Source: Cavenderia fasciculata (lineage: Eukaryota; Evosea; Eumycetozoa; Acytosteliales; Cavenderiaceae). Taken from it: a stretch of 64,000 nucleotides of DNA. The position numbers and the translations under genes are program-made. Where the stretch lies: assembly GCF_000203815.1 (NCBI RefSeq), contig NW_004457736.1, positions 1,706,756 through 1,770,755 on the forward strand, written 5' to 3'. The notes beneath the pieces are model-generated. The model searched no databases. It was not told the origin of the DNA and saw only the letters and a program-made list of their open reading frames with translations. Shown piece by piece: positions 48,232 to 60,769 of the stretch (position 1 is its first letter; each line of letters opens with the position of its first letter).

Positions 48232-49698
48232 TTATAAATCTTTTTTCATGATTTCAATCCATTTATCAATAGTTTCAAAATCATTTTCTTTAATTGGACT
48301 ATTATCACGTAAAATATCTATGAATGTATGATTCATGCTTTCTATTAGTAATTGTTTTGTTGTTGTTGGAGTTGTGGTGGTTAGATTTTTGAGTTGAACA
48401 TAATAATCATTAATCCATTGTCTAAATATTTCATGTTCTTGATCTAAAACTATTTTACCATAATCTAGAGCATCATCGTTTGAATTGGACTCAAAGTCAA
48501 TTAAAATAGATTCCAATCGAGAGAGTTGATCTTTTAATCTTCCTGGAAGAATAGCACGACCACACATTTCAAATATTCCAACAAATTCTTTCTTGATACA
48601 TTGAAGGGATGGTCTTGTAAGGAATTTAGGTTGTTGGGCATTTCTTGCAAATATCAAAAAGTGAAACATCTTTTCCGTCTCATCAAACGTTGCAATAAAG
48701 GAGCATGTTTGTAGAGGTTGTTGTAGAGCAGGGCTAAAATCTCCATTTCTCCATGCATTGAATAGTTTGAAGGAAGTATTTTCTACTTGCTCTCTTTGCA
48801 GACCACGAATTTGCAGACAAGCAGATGGATAGTTTAGCCAACGAATAGTACAATCATTGTGATGATATTCTTTTTTAGTTTGAGCATAAAATACTGCAAA
48901 ATGATAGTCTCCAGCCTGATAGTGTCTATGCAAGAGATTGGTTGCACCAGTTCCGTCTCTATCAGAGTTTGAAGCCACTTTGTATCCTGGCATTGTTTCA
49001 CAAATATCCAAAAGCTCTTTGATAGTGTCGATGGTGAGATGTTGATCGACATGTCTACGATCAATGATAACATTGTGTCCATTGAAATAGGGATATGGTG
49101 GAAATTGTCTAAAGAATTGAGCTCCAGACTGATTACATGTAAATTCATAGGCTCTCAAACCAGATCTGCTCTTTGATGCAATGTTTTCATAACAAATAAC
49201 ACATTTTCCTTCAAATTGGTTGTAATGTGATTCTTTTGGTGTTTGTCCCTAAGTAGAGAAGATAAAAAAGATTTAATAAGAGTAAAAATATTTATATTAT
49301 ATTATATTATATTATACTGTTATTGACATACAGAAATGATTTCAGGTTTTGAACAATTAATAGTCACTTGAAATGGTACATTTGTATATTGATGATTGAG
49401 GTATGGCTCATAGTTGATATTCAAATGTAGTCTCTCCTCTTGAATATATCTTGAAAGAGTACTATAGTCATAAAGATATTTCATTCCTGCTCTCCATCCA
49501 TCTCTGTTTATTATTGTTTCTTGCTAAATGAAATAACTTTGAGAATCAATTTGATCTAATGAAAACTCCACAGCAGTTGTTTAAACTTACAATCATTTGA
49601 ATTTCTTTCTGTGTCATATTGATATCAATAGTTGTTTCATCTTGTTGTTTTGAGTGAGAATCACTATTACAATTTGTATCTTTTCCTATTGCTATCAT
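48232..49698 (-). CDS. HIT-like nucleotidyltransferase-fold protein (DUF4922 type)
   Basis: Three exons (49698..49591, 49523..49332, 49248..48232) encode 438 aa. The middle portion shows CVICYENIASKSRSGLRAYE (a Cys-x2-Cys-like entry), FPPYPYFNGHNVIIDRRHVDQHL, a helix (TIKELLDICETMPGYKVASNS) and GATNLLHRHYQAGDYHFAVF. This is the layout of bacterial DUF4922/galactose-1-phosphate-uridylyltransferase-like HIT proteins, where a GAS..DHxHFQAG segment forms the active site; here it reads GATNLLHRHYQAG, keeping the HxH-like His pair. The first exon is poorly conserved. Activity is unknown; a phosphorylase or nucleotidyl hydrolase/transferase is a guess. Its start is 251 bp from the LYRM1 gene's stop, same strand. 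Confidence 0.7.
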
Positions 49699-49948
49699 TT
49701 CTTATAAACCTATATACAAAACTATTATGTTTTTTATTTAATTTTTTGGTATAATATTGTACAAGTGTCAACAATGATTATTCATTTTTGTTGACAAAGC
49801 TTGAACCCCCCCCCTTTTAGACAGATTTTTAACTAATTTATCTAACGGTAATAAAATGTTGCAAAGGGGGAGGGGGTTGTCTATTTATCGGATATTATTC
49901 TCATTGTTTGGATCTTCTTGTTTTGGCATTATGTCTAGACCCTTTAAA

Positions 49949-50392
49949 TTATATACTTTTTTGGGATACTGTAACCTTTGGTTGTGATTGTGATTGTGTA
50001 AGTAAGATAATCAAGCTCTGCTTTCTAAAAAAAACAAACATTACCTATAATGTGCTGCCAAAAGTATTCTTGATCTCGCTTCCTCAATCTTTTCATCTAT
50101 TTCCTTTTCAGATTCTACATACATGTTTTTGTGGAATTTATCTCTTGCTTCATCTCTATAGATAGATATATAATGATAATAATAACAATGATAATTGATA
50201 CCCGATGTTTGTTGTTAGCTATAACAATATGATCAACAACAGGTGTCAAGATAATGTTTTTAGGTACCTTATAGAATCACGTTCTGATTCTTTTTCCCAT
50301 TGATTTGCTAGTCTAAATACTCTTCGATATAGGTATAATACCTTTCTTGAAGATGGGAGCTGTGATAGTGCCAAATGATTGATGATATTCAT
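49949..50392 (-). CDS. LYR-motif protein, LYRM1-like
   Basis: A small three-exon gene (50392..50268, 50155..50045, 50024..49949) of 103 aa. After splicing it begins MNIINHLALSQLPSSRKVLYLYRRVFRLANQWEKE: the L-Y-R motif (residues 21-23) and the FRLA-x-W signature match LYRM1. The second exon gives RDEARDKFHKNMYVESEKEIDEKIEEARSRILLAAHYR, the other two helices of the LYR fold. LYRM proteins bind mitochondrial acyl carrier protein and act in Fe-S cluster or respiratory complex assembly; the exact client is unknown. The C-terminal 24 residues are not conserved. Divergent from nse4 with 201 bp. Confidence 0.75.
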
Positions 50393-50593
50393 TCTCTTCT
50401 CTCTATATAAAATTAATTAATTATTCGTTTAGAAATTTAAATTGCTTTTACCTCTCACTGAAGGCGGGAAGTACATGTCCATACAAAAAAAAAAAACAAA
50501 TAAATATATATTTATATAAATATATAAACAGCGATAGAATAAGACAAGACTAATAGTAGAAATAGAATAGATATCAACTACAACTACAACAAC

Positions 50594-51646
50594 ATGTCCA
50601 AACAGACACAACAACAACGAAGACAAATCCGTAAGGATTATCGTGTCCTCATTCAAGATACACAAAGTATGCATCAATTTGTCTCTCTCTATATCCATTT
50701 AACTAATGATGTTTATATCTTTCTTTAAAAAGAAAACAAGGATAGTTTAGTACAATCAGATAGTGGTGGATTATTACAAATGCTTGAAAAGGGAGAACAA
50801 TTGTACTCTCAAGTAAATATGCCTAGAGAGGCAGCGTTGGATTCTGAATTTCTTAGTTTGGCATCACAACTGGGCTATGAAAAGACACAAAGATTCAAAG
50901 TAGCTTTTAGTACATTTGATAGTAATGGTTTTATCAATAGATTATATACAACACTCTCTCAGTTGGGATCTGATCAAGATGGGCAGGAAGAGCAACAAGA
51001 TGATGATCAACAAGATGGTGACGATGATGAAAATAATAATAACAAAAAGAAAAGAAAAAAAGGACGTTCATCGTCAACAGATGATGTCCAAGAAAGAGGA
51101 TGGAAAAGATTTGGAGCAAATGTTGCAAAGCAATTCAATCAGACACCAGATTTTGATTTCATGTATGGTCCAATTAGTATAGAGGTGGTGGAAAAGGTTA
51201 GAAAGCAACCCCAACGACGTGGAAAAGATGAAGTAGGAAAACTGGTTGTCCCCGAGCAGGTACAAGATACAGCGGGCGCAAATCAACAAAACGAAACAAC
51301 CAGTCAACGTGTACATAATATGAAACGATATTTGGAGAAAAAGAAGCAAGCAGACTTTATTGATGTAGTGACAGACAAGACATCGTTTGCAAGATCTGTT
51401 GAAAATATGTTTTATTTCTCTTTTCTTTTAAAAGACGGCCAAGCAAAGTTGGTTCCAAACCAACAGACAGGCGCTCTCAATATCGAAGCTGCACAACCCC
51501 CAGAGGAAAAAGATTATACTACAGGAAGAGCTACTCAAAGACATTCGGTTGTAAAAATGGACTATGATATTTGGAAAAAACTATCACAATGTTCAAATCA
51601 GCTGCCAGATTTCAATATTGCTGATGGGGATGGAAAGAAAAAATAA
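50594..51646 (+). CDS. nse4: Non-structural maintenance of chromosomes element 4 (NSE4)
   Basis: Two exons (50594..50666 and 50733..51646) encode 328 aa. N-terminal QIRKDYRVLIQDTQK-NKDSLVQ corresponds to the kleisin N-helix of NSE4 (RxxYRxLI), then MLEKGEQLYSQVNMPREAALDSEFL. An acidic/Lys-rich insert (about 135-165) follows. The conserved WKRFG and DFDFMYGPISIE lead to the C-terminal winged helix SFARSVENMFYFSFLLKDGQAKL...VVKMDYDIWKKL, which is diagnostic. Known: NSE4 is the kleisin of the SMC5/6 complex, bridging SMC heads for repair and rDNA stability. Convergent with hrob, 93 bp between stops. Confidence 0.9.
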
Positions 51647-51739
51647 AAAGAAATGGTCACAACACATGTAAATCAATTCCAAAGAAAGAATATTAAAGAA
51701 AGAGAAAAAAAGAAGAGAAGAACTTCTTCTTTTGATTTT

Positions 51740-51945
51740 TTACTTTTTTGTGTAATTTGGTATGGATCCCATAGCAGGTTTCTTGGATAACGAGAGACTA
51801 ATTGGTTTTAAAAGGGATTTTGTTGGTTGTTGTGGAGGTGGTTGTTGTGATCCCAAAGTACTTTGGGGTTGGTTCTCGCCTGGAAATGGGGTTTGTGATG
51901 GGATGTCATCAAAATCAAATAAATCATCAGAAAAGTCATCGTCAT

Positions 51946-52001
<56 letters not shown>

Positions 52002-53520
52002 CTTTGTTGTTGAGGTTGTTGAGGTTGTTGAGGTTGTTGAGGTTGTTGAGGTGATTGAAGTGGTTGCCTTTGTTGTTGTTGTTGTTGTTGTTGTGGAGGT
52101 GGTTGTGGTTGTCTTTGTTGTTGAGGTGGTTGTCTTTGTTGTTGATTTTGTTGTTGATTTTGTTGTTGATTTTGTTGTTGTGGATGTTGTTGTTGTGTTG
52201 AACTAACAAAATAGTTTGGAGGTGAAGGTATAATTATTTTTGGTTTAGGAGATATAGGTTGTTGCGGGATATTACTATCATTAGGACCTTGTGAATAATT
52301 TGTTGCAGTTGGTTTGGCTGATTAAAATAATGGATGTTAGTAACTTTATATAATTGAGATGACAAGTGATGGTACAAACCCTTCATTGAAGCCACAGGTG
52401 GTTGCATTTTAGGTTGATTTGCCGAGGTCTTTGTGGTTTTGTTGTTGATAATCTTCTTTGTTGGAACAGAGGGTTTGTTATTATTATTATTATTATTATT
52501 ATTTGGTGTAGCCATTTTCGATAATTTTCTTGGTGTTGGTTTTGTTGTTGTTGATGTGGATGATGAACTCGCCAAATTGTATATTGATGTATAGTCATAG
52601 GTATTATTACCAACCAGCTGTTTGAACTGGTCTATTGCTTCATCGATGCCATCGTCGTTTGGGGAATAAATAAAATCTATATTTTGCAATACAATATTGA
52701 TATAGTGTGATGTTGGAGAGAGAGCAAATATAGAGACTTTTTTGAGAACGAGAATCCAACCGGCAGCCATTTCCGGGTAGTGTTCACTGATTACACTTTT
52801 TTGAATAATTGCTCTAATTTCTCCGCTTGGATCGGCTACCGTCAATTGATAGTCTGAATCTGTTGCCACAAGCGATCGAATTAAAACCACTAGCCTCGAT
52901 ACTTTTTTACAGTATCTCTCCCGAAGTATAAGGCCAATATTATATTTTAGAGGTTTTGAGTCACCCCACGTAGTCGTGGTAGTAGTAGATGTGCCATCGT
53001 TGTTGTTGTTGTTGTTGGGTTGAGTATTATAGTTTTGGTTGAATAATTTGAATGGAGGGAATCCGCCATGTTTCAACATGCTTGGCCAACATCCAACACT
53101 AAAATCAGCCTTGGGCACATAATCGCGTGAGTTGTGCATCGATTGATTTCCAATAAGCTTGCTCATAAAAACATTTAATGCTTGAGATCCTCCAGATTGA
53201 TCGTCGGGGAATGGAGGGAGGTCTCCTGCTGGACCTGGTATCTTTCGAAGTAGTTGTGGTTGTTGCCTTGGAGGTGGCTGATATGGAATAAAATCATATT
53301 GTTCAGTGTCTTTGGTTGTAGAAAATGATGAAGTTGAAGAAGTAGAAGTAGAAGAAAAAGAAGAGTTTTGATTCAAATATTTGTTGCCGATATTATTCTT
53401 TTGTCGTTTCTTGCTATTTAATTCATAATTGTCTGTATTGCTATCTTCATCTGATATTTCTTCAATTGATGGCCCTTCAACTGATTGTGATTGTTGTTGT
53501 TGTCTTTGTTGTTGGTGTCT

Positions 53521-53572
<52 letters not shown>

Positions 53573-54024
53573 AGGGGTTGTGGAGGTTGTTGTTGATTGG
53601 AGTTTCGAACATTGGAGTTATTATTATTGTTATTATTATTATTATTATTTTTGATAGATTGGTTAAGCCCTACCTTTGGGACAATTGGGTCTTGCCTTCG
53701 TTCCAAGTGCTGCGTGAGTTGAAAGTTTTGAATTTCATCACTAGTATATTGGCTGTATTCTTGTTGACTTTGTTGTTGTTGTTGTCTCTTTTGAATTTCA
53801 GTGGTATTTGTTGTTGGTGTTGTTGATTGTTGGATGGTTGTTGATTGATTCTTTTTGTTTATCAATAAAGTAGATATTCTTTCTTTTTGTTGTTGTTGTG
53901 GAGGGATTGGTGATTTATGTTGATTGTGATTTAAAAGACTTGAAGCAGGGGCCTTTACAGCAGCTGCAGATGATTGTGTTTTATGTTGATTAACAATATT
54001 GTTTCCACCATTGCCACCACCACC

Positions 54025-54055
<31 letters not shown>

Positions 54056-54087
54056 AATACTAAATCGAAAAGATCATCATCAGACAT
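51740..54087 (-). CDS. hrob: Homologous recombination OB-fold protein (HROB/MCM8IP)
   Basis: Two exons (54087..52380 and 52317..51740) encode 761 aa. The protein is mostly Gln/Asn/Ser-rich, with an acidic DDDLFDLVFDDDDD N-terminus. The conserved core begins RKIPGPAGDLPPFP, continues through SVGCWPSMLKHGG and reaches an OB fold at about residues 380-475 (VSRLVVLIRSLVATDSDYQLTVADPSGEIRAII, MAAGWILVLKKVSIF, HYINIVLQNIDFIYSPND), matching animal HROB (C17orf53). The second exon is dominated by QQ/QQP repeats and ends with DDDFSDDLFDFDDIP and KKPAMGSIPNYTKK. Known: HROB loads and activates the MCM8-MCM9 helicase in recombination and crosslink repair. Divergent from ttc7 (223 bp). Confidence 0.88.
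51948..52185. repeat. CAA/GTT-rich repeat in hrob exon 2
   Basis: GTT and TGTTGAGGT units encode the poly-Gln and QQP/QPP repeats of HROB on the minus strand. Sense-strand ORFs of poly-Cys or poly-Val here are artefacts. Confidence 0.9.
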
Positions 54088-54310
54088 GATGAATTGGAGA
54101 CTGATACAAATAACAAGGGATGATTATAAACTTTAGTTTTATAAAAGTTCAGAGATATATGAAAAAACCCTAAAGTAGGTGATTTCTATGAAAAAAAAAT
54201 AAAATAAAAAATTAATCAAAAATGTTTGTACAGCTGAAAGATCACCAATATTGTTAGTGAAGATGAGCATCGACTAGACACTTGTATTATTAGTAGGTTT
54301 TGCTTCAAAA

Positions 54311-57300
54311 ATGTCTACAACTAGTTCTACTTCGTCTACACCTCAAACATCGACGATAAGAAATAAAAAGATAATATCAATAGAAAGCGATATCGAAAAG
54401 GCTAGATCAGAGAAGGATTGGAACTCTCTTTTATCATTGTTAAAAAAATATTCAAAGATTACTGCTTCGTATGTAAAATCTCTATACACAATACATATAC
54501 ACAATCTAATATAACTAATATATAAATATATATCGCCGTTCTCTCTATCTCTATATCTTTCTATCTATTTCTATTTTCTATTTCTATAGAAATAATGAAA
54601 ATGTACTTGAATATTTAGTGCACGCAGAAAGATATATTGCAGACAATAATTATATAGATGCACAATTAATGTTAAACAAGGCATTAATGTTAAAACCAGA
54701 TGATCAAGAAGTGGTAGCATATATTGGTATTGTTGATTATCAAAGAAATGATATAAACAAGGCCATCGATCATCTAAGCAAATTGTCTAATCCCTATGCA
54801 CAACAAAACAACAATGAAATGATTTTAAACCCAAGAAAGGTAAATCTACTTTTACATGCCTTTAATGTCAAAGGAAAGTGTCAAGAATATCAAGGAAAAG
54901 GTGAAGATGCCATTGAATCTTACAAGAATGTCATCAATATTACCTTTAGATACTTTAAGTTTACAAAGTCGATTGATCAACAAGCCAAACCTTTTATCAT
55001 TGATTCTTATATTAGAATTGCAATGATTCATCGTTATTATTCGTATGTAAACAATAATCATAATTATATATTGGTTTATATCCATTTTTTCTAACCTCTC
55101 TCATCTTCTAAAAGTAAAATACAAGAAAGTATCAAAGACTTTAGAAATTGTTTATCAAGTCAAGTTGGTCTAAATTTATCAAATTACCGTTTGGCACTTG
55201 TCAGCCTTGGCCATTTGTTATTAAGAAATACTTGTTCTCAAAGTTATCAATCAATTTATCAAACAACTAGCAGTGCTGATCAACAATCACCATTACATAC
55301 ATCTTCTACCTCTTCTGAAATTAACAAGTTAAATCAACAAACTCCAACTGTTTCAGCCTCCAGTACCTATGTACCAAATAACCAAGTTGAAGAGGCCATT
55401 ATGGTTTTGCTTCATGCTGAAGATGTTCAATCGATCCTCTTGGAATCATCATTGCTCTCTAATGACTCTACTTCATCCACCTCAATGTTATTATCACCTC
55501 TTTCCATTCAAAATTCTCTGGCTGCAGAGTCAACAGCTGCTTCTAATGGTTCAGCAGCAACTGCCCAAACTACAAATGGCGAGGATGATGGTGACGACCA
55601 ATCTAGTTCTCATTCTCCCGCTCCTGTATCGATAAACTCTCCCTCTGAAAAAGATATGCTTATATATGATGATTTGTGTATGGCATATTGTCGTAAAGAA
55701 CAATATTATCCAGTAGTTGAGGTAAACTTTACAACCAAAAAAAAAAAAAAAACAAACTCTTGTACTAAATCCTTTTTTTTTTATCAAGATTTATGAAAAA
55801 TCATTATCATCAAAGTTTGGAGAAACTCATAGATGGATACAATTAGCATTATCATTATACAGTTCAGGAAAATATAAAAGATCACTCTTTATAATTGAAG
55901 AATGTCTTGCAACAAATCCAAAGAATATAACTCTTATTTTATTGGCTTCAAAGATTTGCATCAATCATTTAAATCAGGTATGAAAAAAACAAAATATAAA
56001 TATAAATAATGAATATATTTATTAATCCAAATTTTTTGTTTTCCATAGTTATCAAAAGGAATTATATTTGCAAAGCAAGCAATTTCAATATTGGATTCAT
56101 CAACTAGTGATAATATTTTACAAAGTAGAGCCTATTTATCAATTGGTGTTGCCTATGAAAAGAGAGCATTGGAATGTAAATCATACAATGAAAAACAAAC
56201 AAATCAAGAACTTGCACTTTCCAATCTTAAAAAGGCACATTACTATGATTCCTCCAATTATCTTACATCTTATCATCTTGCTTTAATCTATGCAGATATT
56301 CGTGAGGTATGTATTTAAAAAATATATTTTAACAAAATTAATCCTAAATTTATTTAATTTAATTTTATCTTTAGACAAGATTAGGATTAAAATATATTCA
56401 TGAATCACTTTCTATCAATAGTAATGAACCATCAAGTTGGAATTTACTATGTTTATTGTTATCATCAAACAAGACCTATGAATTGGCATATAGAACTTGT
56501 AAATATGCTCTTGTCCAATCACCAAACAACATTGAATTGCTTTTGACAAAAGCAAAACTCGAATTGGCCTTGGAAGATGGATCACAAGCACTCCTTACCT
56601 ATAGAGGCGCTCTCTCTCAACTAAACAACAAGACATTGACCTCTACCGAAGATTGGGACGAAACAGAAAGCATACCAAGAAATAGATATCAATCAGGATC
56701 TGCCAGTATTGTCTCTTTTGATATGAGATCAACGGGCACAGCTTCACATAGAGGTGGTATCGCTTCTAGCTCTGAGTTTTCAGCCGATGGAAACTCAAAT
56801 AGCATCCAAGCTGGTGGAGACCAAGAATTTAATTCTCCTCTGGCAAATGGAACACTCAAAGGTCAATCCTTGTCTTCCTCTTCCACCACTGCTGCCAACT
56901 CTGACTCTAACCTATCAACTACCATTAAAAGAAGAGTACAATTATGGTTGGCCCTGTCAGAGGCATTCTCTCAACAATCAATGTTTGATGATGCTGCATC
57001 TTGTCTTGTTCAAGCAGATCAATTGTCACCCAACCATGCCGAAGTTTATTACCAACAAGGTGTTTTATTGGATCTTCAGGGTATAAGCCAAGAGGCAGCA
57101 TCGGCCTATCGAAAGGCTTTGGCAATTGACCCAGGACACACAAACAGTGCAATCAGAGTGGCAGTTAATCATTATATCGTTGATAAAGATTTGTTACTCT
57201 CTGAAAACAATCTTACAACAGTATTACGTTCCTATGATCCAACGTCTCACCATGCTTGGTTCCAATTGGGTGTTGTCCTCAAAGCAAAGGGAGAAATAGA

Positions 57301-57388
57301 AAGAGCATCTGAATGTTTCAAACGTGCCATCGAATTGGATAAAACTTCACCACTTATTCCTTATGAATCAATTTCAAGACATCTCTAA
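54311..57388 (+). CDS. ttc7: TTC7/Ypp1-like TPR scaffold of the PI4-kinase complex
   Basis: Six exons (54311..54468, 54590..55042, 55115..55721, 55789..55977, 56049..56306, 56375..57388) encode 892 aa. The body is TPR-like helical pairs (NYIDAQLMLNKALMLKPDDQEV, YQGKGEDAIESYKNVI, GKYKRSLFIIEECLATNP). Two low-complexity Ser/Thr loops interrupt it. The C-terminal TPRs (VQLWLALSEAFSQQSMFDDAASCLVQA, EVYYQQGVLLDLQGISQEAASAYRKALAIDPGH, HHAWFQLGVVLKAKGEIERASECFKRAIELDKTSPLIPYESISRHL) line up with TTC7A/B down to the SSPAVPF-like end. Known: TTC7 bridges EFR3 and PI4KA at the plasma membrane, supplying PI4P. Confidence 0.87.
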
Positions 57389-57608
57389 ATAAATAAAATA
57401 ATAAAATAATAATAATAATAATATCTCTAATCAAAAAAAAAAAAAGAGACAAAGAGAGAAAAGATCTTCTTTTTTCTTTTTCTTTTTTTTTTTTTTTTTT
57501 GTGTTCGTAGCCCATCCGCAAAGATCTACAGTTTTAAAATTACTGTGTTGTAAACTTATTTGTATTATTATCTATTTCTATTTATCTATTTTATATTTAT
57601 TATTATTG

Positions 57609-57932
57609 ATGTCATTTGATAGAACAAGTAGTAAAAGAAATCTTCAAGAATCTGGTTCGGCATCTAGTGGATGGCTTGGGATATGGGAAGGAAATGAAGA
57701 AGAAGAAAAGGATGGAGGAAATATAAAGAGAAATGAAAGAGGCCAAATTGGTGATTGGAGCAGTTTTATGATCGCAATGGATGATGAAGGTGGTAAAGAA
57801 CTTCAACGATCAATGTCTACAATGAAATTTGATCTCCCAAAACAACCACCACAACAAGATATATTGGTGGTGAATCGACAAAGAACTTCACAACCAACTC
57901 TTAAAACTAGCTCTGGTATGCCACCACCACCA

Positions 57933-57964
<32 letters not shown>

Positions 57965-60769
57965 ACCATTAAAATTTTCTGGTAGTATACCAAAAGATTC
58001 AAATAGTAAACAACAATCTCCACCAACTTGTAATTTATCAACAACACCAACATCACCTTCACAATTGAATAATTTCTTTTTCAAACAAAAGCAAACAACA
58101 TCCATTTCCAATTCCAATTCAAAAGATTCAAATAGTAAACTTCAATATCAAAGACAAGTGACTGGATCAAATTTGGCTGCCTCTATTCATTATAATAATA
58201 ATAATTCATCCTCTTCATCCTCTCCACAACCAATCACTACTTTTGTTGATTCACCCAGAGGGAGTGATGATTCTTCAACAACTCCATTATCGTCATCACC
58301 CATAAATCTCAGTGGAGGGATACCTTTTAATAAGTTTTCCTCTTCATCACCTCCTCTATCCACTCCTCCCCAGTCTAGTTCTGTTGGCAGTGGTGGAGGT
58401 GGCGACTCTGGTTTCCTCAACTTTTTCAGAAAGAAAAAGGTTCAACTAGACGGCAAGACGAAATATGGATCTATAGACTCTGCAACAAACTCTAATATGC
58501 TTGGTAGTTCGGGTGGAGATGATTCAAATACTCCACGCGAAGTAGAGTCAACCTTTGATGATCGTTCAACTGTTTATAGTGGCATTGGTGGCGCAAGTGA
58601 CACGTATAGCGAATATACAGTCGATGACAATATGAGTACATTTAGCGGTGTTACTATATCACCAATGCAAGACCTTGGATTTTCTGTATCGTCGGATAAA
58701 ATTATGGAAGGTTGGATGGAACGAGCTAGTTCAAGGTCATCTTGGAAAAAACATTGGTTTGTACTTCGTGGTATTCACTTGGAGTACTACAAGGGTTGGT
58801 GGGAGGACAAGTCATCACTACCACAAGATAAATTTAGTAATGCCAAGGAAAAAGAATCCTCTGAAAAGGGTAAAATCACTCTCAACTATTGGTACACTTT
58901 TAGCAAGGTGACATGTGAGGATAGTAAATTTGTTTTCTCAATTGTTCAATCATCAGAGGTTGAAAAGGCAGACAAAAAGAACAAATTGAAATTTAGATGT
59001 GAAAATGAAGATATTGCTCGTAAATGGGTACAAGAATGTGAATCGGTAATTAAAAAAAGAAAAGGTAAAAAAAAAATATAAATTTTGGAATATAATATAA
59101 TATTTTAATATTAACATTTAAACATTTTTTGAATATTATTTTATTTTTTTATTTTTAGAAACAACTGTAACATTAAGACCATTAATTGCTGCTGATCATA
59201 GACAAGCTGGAGGTAGAAGAGGTACATTACTAGGAAATACTCCACCATTTATTCCACCACTCAACACTGCAAATTTAGGTGATCATTCCGCCCAAGGAGC
59301 AGTAACACCAAGAGGAGGAAATATATCACCCAATTCTATTGTACCACCTCCTAGTGGGTATACATTTGAAGACGAGCATCGTCCAACAAATATTGGGGGA
59401 TTTATTACTAGTAGCGATCAACTAGTCATCCCAAAAGAATTAACAGAAGATTTAGAGCAAGATGAAAAAAAGGTATTGGAAACTGTTATTTCATTGTTGG
59501 ATGAATTTAAACCCCAACCACTTCCTGAGGGTGTTTCCATTTCAGACTATCGAAACAAACCTCGTTCGCCAGATGGAAAATATCGTATTCTCAGTTTAGA
59601 TGGAGGAGGTCTTAGATCTGTCATGGTATGCGTTCTTATTGAGCGTATTGTCAAGAAATTCCCTAGATTCTTAGACTATGTAGATGTTTTTACAGGTACT
59701 AGTGCTGGTTCAATTGTTGCTGCTGGTCTTGCTATGCAATATCCTCCAAAAGGGTAAGAAAAAAAAAAAAAAAAAAAAAAAAAATCAAATATTAAATATT
59801 AATATTTCCTTTTTTTTTTTTTCTTTTCTTTATTCTTTTAGAACTAGAAGAGTATTAGAATTGACAGCATTACCCGTCTTTGGAAAAAAAAGAGTAGGTC
59901 TAAATATGGGAAATGCAAAGTATGTCAACAGGCTCTTAAGAGCAGCTTGTTATGTTTTCTTCCAAAAACGTACATTTACAGAGATCCCACGAAAACTGGT
60001 AGTCCCCACTTTTCAATTAGACTCTGAATATCCTCCAAAGGCCAAACAAACTGCCCCAGAAGTGAGAAGATGGATGCCACAATTATTCCATAATATTTTA
60101 CCAAATAGCACAGACCCAATCAACAACAAGCAACAATCCAAAATGCAACAAAAACAACATTTACAATCCAACTTGCCAATCCAAGATGACTGGAGAACAC
60201 AAGAAATAGTTGGTGATGCGCTATTAAGATCTGGTTCGGCACCAACCTTTTTCCCAAGTTACCAAAACTTTATCGATGGTGGTGTATTTTGTAATAATCC
60301 AGCAATAGCAGCAATAAGTCTTGCCTCAAATCCATACCGTGACAACATAGGAATGGACAAGATGATTTGCCTATCTTTGGGTACTGGTATCTCTCCACAA
60401 GTGATGGAAGGTGCTGACGGTGAGGAATTTGATTATGGAATCCTTCAATGGGCCTCTCGTCTAGGTAATCTTTTCATGGGCTCCCAAGTAGATTTCCTCA
60501 CACAACTATGTGAAAACATGTTGGCTGAAAGATATTTTAGACTAAACCCTCTTTTGGGTGAGCATACCTCTATGGACGATCCTAAATTGGTCAGTGAGTT
60601 GGCCACACTTGCCAACCAGGTAGACCTAACAGAAACATTTGCTTGGATTGAAAAACATTGGTTTCCAGTTGCTCCACTATCTCCTACCGCCACAGCTGCT
60701 GCCACAGCTGCTGCCGCCACCAACACAACAACTCCACCCCTTACTAGTGCTGATGAATTGAATCTGTAA
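57609..60769 (+). CDS. PH domain plus patatin-like phospholipase
   Basis: Three exons (57609..59064, 59159..59753, 59842..60769) give 992 aa. Residues 1-360 are Ser/Thr/Pro-rich. A PH domain lies at about 364-482 (IMEGWMERASSRSSWKKHWFVLRGIHLEYYKGWW ... FRCENEDIARKWVQECESVI). After a linker, the patatin domain runs from about 626: oxyanion loop SLDGGGLRSVM, nucleophile GTSAGS (about 664) and the catalytic Asp in DGGVFCNNPA (about 828). Known: patatin/PNPLA enzymes use a Ser-Asp dyad to hydrolyse acyl esters of phospholipids or neutral lipids. The PH domain should target it to phosphoinositide membranes, which is inference. I use ATG 57609 because the upstream in-frame region is hydrophobic promoter sequence. 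It is the last gene before the telomere. Confidence 0.88.

Noticed and set aside
49908-50165. Plus-strand 85-codon ORF
   Set aside because: Lies opposite the exons of the LYRM1-like gene, which has motif and splice support.
51762-52206. Poly-Cys and poly-Val plus-strand ORFs
   Set aside because: Shadow of HROB poly-Gln repeats.
57501-57608. Upstream in-frame ATG of the PH-patatin gene
   Set aside because: Encodes a hydrophobic stretch from AT-rich promoter DNA; no family support, and the protein is expected to be cytosolic or peripheral.
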